Assembly: GCA_964584125.1 (NCBI GenBank)
Contig: CAZOYP010000004.1
Span: 1-48,561 of the forward strand
Direction: 5' to 3'
Source: Nitromaritima sp964584125
GTDB taxonomy: Bacteria > Nitrospinota > Nitrospinia > Nitrospinales > VA-1
Length of the DNA stretch: 48,561 bases
In this document: in pieces, positions 44,011 to 48,561 of the stretch
Layout: each line of letters opens with the position of its first letter
Position numbering within the stretch: position 1 is the first letter of the stretch
Translations under genes and position numbers: made by a program
Notes under the pieces: generated by a model
Told to the model about the DNA's origin: nothing
Database searches by the model: none
The model's input: only the letters and a program-made list of their open reading frames with translations

Positions 44011-44059
44011 AATTAGATAGTTTTTTGATTAAGTAGTATTGAGTAGTATGTATCTAATT
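44011..44059 (+). repeat. 9-bp inverted repeat in the cyclophilin leader, loop with tandem repeats
   Basis: AATTAGATA (44011-44019) and TATCTAATT (44051-44059) are exact reverse complements, 31 bases apart, inside the expected leader of the cyclophilin mRNA. The loop contains AGTAGTAT twice (44032-44039 and 44042-44049), a tandem of period 10. It may be an RNA element or an operator. Confidence 0.45.
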
Positions 44060-44105
44060 CTGATTCAATTCTATTTACCCTATACCTTTAAGAGGAAAAT
44101 AAAAG

Positions 44106-44657
44106 ATGAAAGATTTGAGCCGAAATCTAGTGGTTATTTTATTGAGTGTACTATTCTTGACGCCAGTAGCAACTGCTCAAGAGATCGCGGTAATTAGGAC
44201 TGACCTTGGAGAAATACAGGTGGAGTTTTTTGAAGATAAAGCCCCCGGCCATGTAAAAAACTTTAAGGATTTGGCTAAGAAAGGGTTTTATGATGGGACC
44301 ATTTTCCATCGAGTAATCCCTGGTTTCATGATTCAGGGAGGCGACCCTAATACCAAAAGTAGCGATCGTTCGAGCCATGGAATGGGCGGTCCGGGTTATT
44401 CTATTAATGCTGAGTTTAATGACACGCCTCATAAAAGGGGTATTCTTTCGATGGCCCGTTCAAGCGATCCTAATAGTGGAGGCTCACAGTTTTTTATTGT
44501 GGTAAAAGACTCAGGTTTTCTTGATGGCAAATATACGGCATTTGGCAAAGTCATTTCAGGAATGGATGTGGCAGATACAATAGTTAATTCCTCCCGTGAC
44601 CCAAGAGATAACCCGAATAAACGGATTGAAATGAAAGTGAAAGTTGTAAATCGTTAG
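44106..44657 (+). CDS. Exported cyclophilin-type peptidyl-prolyl cis-trans isomerase
   Basis: 183 residues. A signal peptide (residues about 1-24, 'LVVILLSVLFLTPVATAQE') precedes a compact cyclophilin domain: 'GEIQVEFFEDKAPGHVKNFKDLA', 'YDGTIFHRVIPGFMIQGGDPN' with the catalytic Arg, 'RGILSMARSSDPNSGGSQFFIVV' and 'KYTAFGKVISGMDVADTIV'. It isomerises X-Pro bonds in the periplasm. Ribosome binding site AGAGGA lies before the ATG. It is immediately followed, after 45 bases, by a cytosolic paralogue with nearly the same domain, evidence of a tandem duplication with later gain or loss of the signal peptide. Confidence 0.92.
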   Translation: MKDLSRNLVVILLSVLFLTPVATAQEIAVIRTDLGEIQVEFFEDKAPGHVKNFKDLAKKGFYDGTIFHRVIPGFMIQGGDPNTKSSDRSSHGMGGPGYSINAEFNDTPHKRGILSMARSSDPNSGGSQFFIVVKDSGFLDGKYTAFGKVISGMDVADTIVNSSRDPRDNPNKRIEMKVKVVNR

Positions 44658-44702
44658 TCATTAAATGGGAATTTATTTGTATTAAATATATTAGGAGTTG
44701 TT

Positions 44703-45188
44703 ATGTCTAATGAGATTGCTTTAATTGAAACATCGCTTGGAAATATTGAGTTTGAGTTTTTGGAAGATAAGGCCCCTGGGCATGTTCAAAACTTTAAGAA
44801 TTTAGCAAATGGCGATTTTTACAACGATACTATTTTTCACCGGGTAATCCCCGGTTTTATGATTCAAGGTGGGGATCCCAATACTAAAAGTGAGGATCGT
44901 TCCTCTCATGGAATGGGTGGCCCGGGTCATACCATCGAAGCTGAGTTTAATGATGAAACGCATGCCAGGGGGATTGTTTCCATGGCACGTTCTCAGGATC
45001 CGGACAGCGCGGGTTCTCAATTTTTTGTAGTGGTAAAAGATTCAGATTTTTTAGACGGTCAATACACAGCCTTTGGGAGGGTGATTTCTGGTATGGACGT
45101 TGTGGACAAGATTGTCGATTCTCCGAGAGATGATAAGGATAACCCGATCGATCGCATTGAAATGAAAGTAACTATCGATTCTCGTTGA
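44703..45188 (+). CDS. Cytosolic cyclophilin-type peptidyl-prolyl cis-trans isomerase
   Basis: 161 residues, no signal peptide. The domain is the close paralogue of the gene upstream: 'IEFEFLEDKAPGHVQNFKNLA', 'NDTIFHRVIPGFMIQGGDPN', 'RGIVSMARSQDPDSAGSQFFVVV' and 'QYTAFGRVISGMDVVDKIV'. Acts in the cytosol. AGGAG at 44693-44697 stands before the ATG. Cotranscribed with the exported copy and possibly with the DUF4325 gene 37 bases downstream. Confidence 0.93.
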   Translation: MSNEIALIETSLGNIEFEFLEDKAPGHVQNFKNLANGDFYNDTIFHRVIPGFMIQGGDPNTKSEDRSSHGMGGPGHTIEAEFNDETHARGIVSMARSQDPDSAGSQFFVVVKDSDFLDGQYTAFGRVISGMDVVDKIVDSPRDDKDNPIDRIEMKVTIDSR

Positions 45189-45225
45189 GATAGGAGTTGT
45201 ATTTAATTTAGATTTTAAAAAAACT

Positions 45226-45582
45226 ATGGAACCGGAATATAAGCTTAGCATTTACGAGGTCATGCAAGACCCAACGCCATCTGGGCGTACGTCAGAGGAT
45301 GGTTCTCCTGCAGGGGATACTATCCGAAAACTTATTTTAGATAATTGGGATAAGTACGAAAAAGTGAGTGTTTATTTTGATGGGATTATGCAAATGACAA
45401 GGCCTTTTTGCGATGAAGCCTTTGGTAAACTTCTTGAGGAACGAACTTTAGAGGAATTTAATGATAAAATTCACTTCCCTGACTCCAATGATCGAATCGT
45501 TAAGCAACTAAACGATGCGCTTAAAATTAGGATGAAAATTATCAAAGCCAAAAAAGAGAGGGAGGATCTGGCAGGAGGATAG
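45226..45582 (+). CDS. STAS-like DUF4325 family protein
   Basis: This 118-residue soluble protein has 'KVSVYFDGIMQMTRPFCDEAFGKLLEE' in the middle, the typical block of the STAS-like DUF4325 family ('DF-hydrophobic...FxDEAFGKL'). The family is found in signalling and in transcription-control settings and is thought to bind a small molecule or protein. The last 20 residues are basic and helical. No strong ribosome binding site precedes the ATG. Cotranscription with the cyclophilins is likely from the 37-base gap. Function unknown here. Confidence 0.65.
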   Translation: MEPEYKLSIYEVMQDPTPSGRTSEDGSPAGDTIRKLILDNWDKYEKVSVYFDGIMQMTRPFCDEAFGKLLEERTLEEFNDKIHFPDSNDRIVKQLNDALKIRMKIIKAKKEREDLAGG

Positions 45583-45605
45583 GGGTCGTTTATTTTTTTT
45601 TGCGG

Positions 45606-46232
45606 TTAGGTATAAATAAAATATTTTGTTTTAGTTATTTTTTCCACTTCACTAACTACTGCCTCGGCAAAGGCCTTGATCACACTTGCATCTTTTCCTA
45701 TTACGAGTCTTTCATAGATAAATAAATCTTCATCGCTTAAAAGAGCCTTCCCTTTCTCAAGAATTTTAAGGAATGGTTTTTTTGCTGTGCTCTCATTTAC
45801 AGGAACTTCTAGGGCTTCCACAAGGTTTGCTTCAGCAAGACACCCAATACCCTGGCCTATCGCTGCTACGACAAACTCACTCTTATAGCGGTCAGTTAGT
45901 AGTAAGCGTACCATTCTATCTTCCCAAAGATACTTTCGAGCTCCAGTACCACCTACGACAACCACCCCTTGAAAAACGGCCTTGATTTGTCTTGTTCCGG
46001 TTCCACCTGTAACGAAGCTATCTCCTGTAATTCCTTCCATTGCATCTACAATAAGCCTATCTGGCATACGCCGTCCTGTCTTCATTCCGACAGCTTCCTT
46101 CATTTTTCCTGATGCAACAATAATGTTGGCGTCTTCTTTTTTAAAAATTTCATAGGGGACTTCCAATTCTTCTTCATTGTAATAATCTTTAGGTATGATC
46201 ATTAGTATGTTTTTTCCACTCAAACGTGCCAT
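45606..46232 (-). CDS. DJ-1/PfpI family protein without the usual nucleophile cysteine
   Basis: 208 residues with the class-I glutamine amidotransferase-like fold: 'KNILMIIPKDYYNEEELEVPYEIF' at the start, 'FQGVVVVGGTGARKYLWED' and 'EFVVAAIGQGIGCLAEANLVE'. In active members the nucleophile elbow has Cys after 'AI' (AICxG); here the residue is Gly and a Cys stands four residues later. A catalytic role would need another residue, so it may be regulatory or a partner subunit. AAGGAG precedes the ATG. It is convergent with the DUF4325 gene. An upstream homologue with the full motif is not seen. Confidence 0.75.
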   Translation of the reverse strand: MARLSGKNILMIIPKDYYNEEELEVPYEIFKKEDANIIVASGKMKEAVGMKTGRRMPDRLIVDAMEGITGDSFVTGGTGTRQIKAVFQGVVVVGGTGARKYLWEDRMVRLLLTDRYKSEFVVAAIGQGIGCLAEANLVEALEVPVNESTAKKPFLKILEKGKALLSDEDLFIYERLVIGKDASVIKAFAEAVVSEVEKITKTKYFIYT

Positions 46233-46359
46233 AAAACTAAAACTCCTTCTTGTAAAAATAAACTTAGAATAGCCAGTTCTCCCCTTAAATTCCTTAAGCT
46301 TTTTTGCAAAAGATATGCAATGACCCGGGACTTGGGTCGAGGGTTTGAGAAGGGTTGTA

Positions 46360-47565
46360 TCAACTGGAAATCAATGCTTTGATTGAATAATCGCTAGGGA
46401 ATGACCTCTGCGCCTCTTCATAATCATCGAACCAATAGGCATCGGGGTTTGATTCGCACACAAGAAATTTCCCGTCGTTATCAACATCGGCTGATCGGTT
46501 ATATTTAAAGAAAACCTGACCACCTAACATCCCCATCATCTCAACTTTGCCAGTCTCATGCGACATTACTAATCGCGCCCGTTTAGCAAGTCCTGAGCAT
46601 TTTTTTCTCGCCTCTTCAAAAACTTTATACCCTTCCTCAACAGGAAGCGCGAAAGGTTCATTTCCAAGGGTTGGTCGACAGAGAAAGACGTAATAGGGTG
46701 GAACGCCAATAAAGGACAATCGATTGAATAATTCTGCTAAAACATCTGGGTCGTCATTCACACCTTTTATTAAAGGAGTCTGGTTTACCAATATTGCTCC
46801 AGACTGCATCAACATATTTAAGCCCTTTACCGCAATTTCAGTCAACTCCCTTGGATGATTAAAGTGAGCCATAATATAAATTTTTTTCTCATCGGTGCTG
46901 TAATTTTTAATCATTTCGTGCAGTGAGAGGTCGTTGACGATCTTGTGTGGGTTAAATGCGGGTATCTTGGTCCCGATTCGGATGATTTTTACATGGTCGA
47001 TTTCACGAATTTGTTTGATAATAGGCTCGAGCTTGCTGGTGGACATAATCATCGGATCCCCACCGGTCAGTAAAACATTAGTTATTTCTTGATGTTCTCT
47101 TATGTACTCTAAGCCCGCACTGATATCTTTTGTTACTTCGTCGTTCTCGTCCATAAACAATCGCTTTCGGAAGCAAAAGCGGCAATAGGCCGCACAAACC
47201 TCGTTAACCAGTAGAAGAGCAGTAGATGTGTATTTATGTTCCAATCCCCTTACTTTGGTGTATTTTTCCTCATTGGAAGCATCCAGCTGCCCCCAGTCGA
47301 CGAGTTCTTGAATGTCTGGCATTACAATACGACGGATTGGATCATTTGGATCATTCCAATCTATGAGTGATTGATAATAATCATTGGTCCTGAAAACAAA
47401 CTCCTTATTGACTTTCTCTAGGTCAACTCTTTCAGTAGCACTCAATTGGGGAATTTGTTCGAGTTTAGTCAAATATTTTGGGGACTTAGGTTTTTTCTCC
47501 CCATTTTTATAAATATCTTGATCTTTTTTCCAAGTGGATTGATCGAAGTATTTTTTTATATTCAT
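46360..47565 (-). CDS. KamA-family radical SAM protein (lysine 2,3-aminomutase-like)
   Basis: The 401-residue protein has the CX3CX2C cluster motif at residues 124-131 (CAAYCRFC), 'NVLLTGGDPMIMST' and 'IRIGTKIPAFNPHKIV', all KamA-family blocks. Lysine 2,3-aminomutases interconvert lysine and beta-lysine with SAM and PLP. Here the C-terminus differs from classical KamA: the 'GGGGK' PLP-lysine stretch is absent, and 'SHETGKVEMMGMLGG' is the best candidate for the PLP lysine. The substrate could be lysine, glutamate or a compatible solute precursor. Start ATG at 47565 with AGGT before it. It stands alone with a 740-base gap upstream. Confidence 0.75.
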   Translation of the reverse strand: MNIKKYFDQSTWKKDQDIYKNGEKKPKSPKYLTKLEQIPQLSATERVDLEKVNKEFVFRTNDYYQSLIDWNDPNDPIRRIVMPDIQELVDWGQLDASNEEKYTKVRGLEHKYTSTALLLVNEVCAAYCRFCFRKRLFMDENDEVTKDISAGLEYIREHQEITNVLLTGGDPMIMSTSKLEPIIKQIREIDHVKIIRIGTKIPAFNPHKIVNDLSLHEMIKNYSTDEKKIYIMAHFNHPRELTEIAVKGLNMLMQSGAILVNQTPLIKGVNDDPDVLAELFNRLSFIGVPPYYVFLCRPTLGNEPFALPVEEGYKVFEEARKKCSGLAKRARLVMSHETGKVEMMGMLGGQVFFKYNRSADVDNDGKFLVCESNPDAYWFDDYEEAQRSFPSDYSIKALISS

Positions 47566-48305
47566 TTCATGTTACCTCGTGAAAAAATCTTCCCAACTAA
47601 AACCTGAATGAGGCTATGAGAGAAATAATTAGTAAAATTTAAAAAGTTTAGCTAATACAAGCCTAAGAGTATCGTGGCAATTAAAATAAATGATCCTCAG
47701 CAAGACCCCTTAATCTATTATCGTTACCTTTCAAGCCCGGGATTCTAATGATGGAATTGTGAGAATCGGTGTCCTTTTCCCATCTTTGGGAGAGGTCTAT
47801 GGCTTGTTAGTATTAATAACATAGAGCCTCGTAGTCTAACATCAGATAGAAAAAATCCTTCTAGCTACACTGAGGAGTTACTATCCTAACCTTTCTCAAT
47901 GACTGTGGGCAAGAAAAAACTGGTTTTTCTGGGGGAATAAACAAGGGGGCCTAGACACAAAATATTGAATTAAAAGAATATACCTGGTTAAGAAGGTTTT
48001 TTTTAATTTTTAACTTTTTGGGTCTGTAACAATAAGTTGAAATCTCTAGGGAGCCAAGCGCTACTTATTTTTCCCTTATGCAAGTTATGGCCTATAGATA
48101 GGGCTTTTTCTTGACAGGATAAGCGAATTATTATAGTGTGCCGAGCTTTGAGGAACTAAACTTATATTTTTCGCCTAAGGGCGTTATTATATAGATGCAT
48201 TGGTTTTAGAGCGTAGGGCCTTTTAGGTTTGCAGGTTTTTCGATGAAAGCTAGCGGTTCTATTAGAGTTATTAGTTATACAATTATTAAAAGAGGAGAGC
48301 ATTCA
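47566..48305. other. 740-bp intergenic region upstream of the c-type cytochrome
   Basis: It separates the divergent KamA-like and cytochrome genes. A promoter (48111-48139) lies near the right end; in the leader after it is a GC-rich 4-bp hairpin (48172-48175 with 48180-48183). The left 540 bases hold no open frame above 60 codons, no repeat of note and no recognised RNA. Confidence 0.5.
48111..48139 (+). promoter_or_regulatory. Promoter candidate for the c-type cytochrome
   Basis: A perfect TTGACA at 48111-48116 is followed by TATAGT (48132-48137, 15-base spacing) or TAGTGT (48134-48139, 17-base spacing). The leader to the ATG would be about 160 bases. Confidence 0.45.
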
Positions 48306-48561
48306 ATGAAAAAGCAGTTAGTTTTGTTTATTGCCGCAATATTTACATTCGGTATGGTCAGCTCAGCGTATGCTGCGAAAAAGGCCGAGTGCCCGCAGCC
48401 GAGGAAAACAAAGTCTGCTCCAGCTGCAACCGCTAAAAAAGATAATACCGCTAAGGCTAATAAAGCCAATGGTAAAAAGATTTACAATAAAACCGCTAAG
48501 CCGATGGCCTGTAAAATGTGTCATGGTGATAAAGGTGACGGAACTGGAAAATTAGGCGCTG
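48306..48561 (+). CDS. Periplasmic c-type cytochrome, 3' end outside window
   Basis: The frame from the ATG at 48306 runs off the window after 85 codons. A signal peptide (residues 1-23, 'LVLFIAAIFTFGMVSSAYA') precedes a flexible Ala/Lys-rich linker (about 24-58) and then the heme-binding 'CKMCHGDKGDGTGKLG', with CxxCH at residues 69-73. This is a class I monoheme cytochrome c (cytochrome c6/c553-like or oxidase-subunit type). AGGAG at 48293-48297 supports the start. It would carry electrons in the periplasm of a respiratory chain. Confidence 0.85.
   Translation, partial: MKKQLVLFIAAIFTFGMVSSAYAAKKAECPQPRKTKSAPAATAKKDNTAKANKANGKKIYNKTAKPMACKMCHGDKGDGTGKLGA

Larger units (their letters stand above)
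43511..44105. other. 595-bp divergent intergenic region
   Basis: Between divergent mobBA and the exported cyclophilin. It carries a direct repeat near the mobBA start (43544-43565), a good promoter for the cyclophilin (43958-43986) and an inverted repeat in its leader (44011-44059). The part from 43600 to 43950 has no open frame above 60 codons and no structure I can name. Confidence 0.5.

Noticed and set aside
46322..46338. GACCC/GGGTC hairpin after the KamA-like gene as a terminator
   Set aside because: Stem of five only and no T-run on either strand.
47925..47945. AAAAAC/GTTTTT inverted repeat
   Set aside because: Low-complexity A/T runs; no G-C content or T-tract to make a terminator.
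48331..48555. Open frame in another phase at the right edge
   Set aside because: It is a shadow of the c-type cytochrome gene, which has a signal peptide, CxxCH motif and a good ribosome binding site in its own frame.
1..48561. tRNA, rRNA, CRISPR, insertion sequence ends
   Set aside because: Looked for by eye through all gaps (T-loop motif, repeat-spacer pattern, transposase motifs) and not found; a tRNAscan-SE or CRISPR-finder run would settle it.

Overview
This is an AT-rich bacterial chromosome segment carrying about 37 genes, two of them cut by the window edges. The gene set (futalosine-pathway menaquinone enzyme MqnC, CobA-HemD fusion, ATP-type PEP carboxykinase, HpnA-like epimerase beside a CruF-like carotenoid protein, alginate-export-type porin, MobB-MobA fusion with MoeA, periplasmic c-type cytochrome) points to a free-living Gram-negative, probably aquatic bacterium. 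A low-GC Nitrospinota-like lineage would fit, but this is an inference from gene content. No rRNA, tRNA, CRISPR array or complete insertion sequence was recognised.

Layout. (1) 1-3099: C-terminal part of a membrane glycosyltransferase, a small one-TM hypothetical protein, and a family-4 glycosyltransferase flanked and interrupted by poly-G tracts. (2) 3329-5176: parvulin PPIase, VOC protein and mqnC, the last two overlapping. (3) 5245-6320: a tyrosine recombinase gene whose C-terminus has lost the catalytic end, with a 10-bp inverted repeat upstream. (4) 6321-11369, minus strand: pckA, pdxA, rsmA and cobA-hemD, the last three overlapping. (5) 11616-16095: an orphan spermidine-synthase-like protein converges on a 1183-residue protein with an NHL propeller at each end and a long helical middle. 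(6) 16252-33433: a large envelope-glycan region with GT2, GT4 and GT39-type glycosyltransferases, a WecB-like epimerase, a flippase-like protein, an SDR epimerase and a DUF2304 protein. It is interrupted by prfB, which has the classical +1 programmed frameshift, and an RNase Z-like gene. One GT4 gene here is broken at a T9 tract. (7) 33434-34060: a 627-bp gap with several nested inverted repeats and a good promoter. (8) 34061-37283: small membrane protein, CruF-like protein, HpnA and a SurA-like PPIase. (9) 37694-43510, minus strand: porin, FG-GAP repeat protein, moeA and mobBA, with two strong intrinsic terminators and visibly higher GC in part. (10) 44106-48561: two tandem cyclophilins (one exported, one cytosolic) behind a near-consensus promoter, a STAS-like DUF4325 protein, a DJ-1/PfpI homologue without the usual cysteine, a KamA-family radical SAM enzyme, a 740-bp gap, and the start of a c-type cytochrome.

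How the genes work together. The 16-33 kb block looks like a surface polysaccharide or glycolipid locus: cytosolic GT2/GT4 enzymes and a nucleotide-sugar epimerase supply and load lipid carriers, and multi-TM GT39-type enzymes transfer sugars on the periplasmic side. Homopolymer runs inside or beside two of its GT4-type genes suggest switching, or sequencing error. The Mob/Moe genes supply molybdenum cofactor; MqnC, the cytochrome and the porin fit a respiratory lifestyle. No single obviously new multi-gene system was found. The best leads are the structured intergenic region at 33.66-33.93 kb, the double-NHL protein, the truncated recombinase, and the homopolymer-associated glycosyltransferases.
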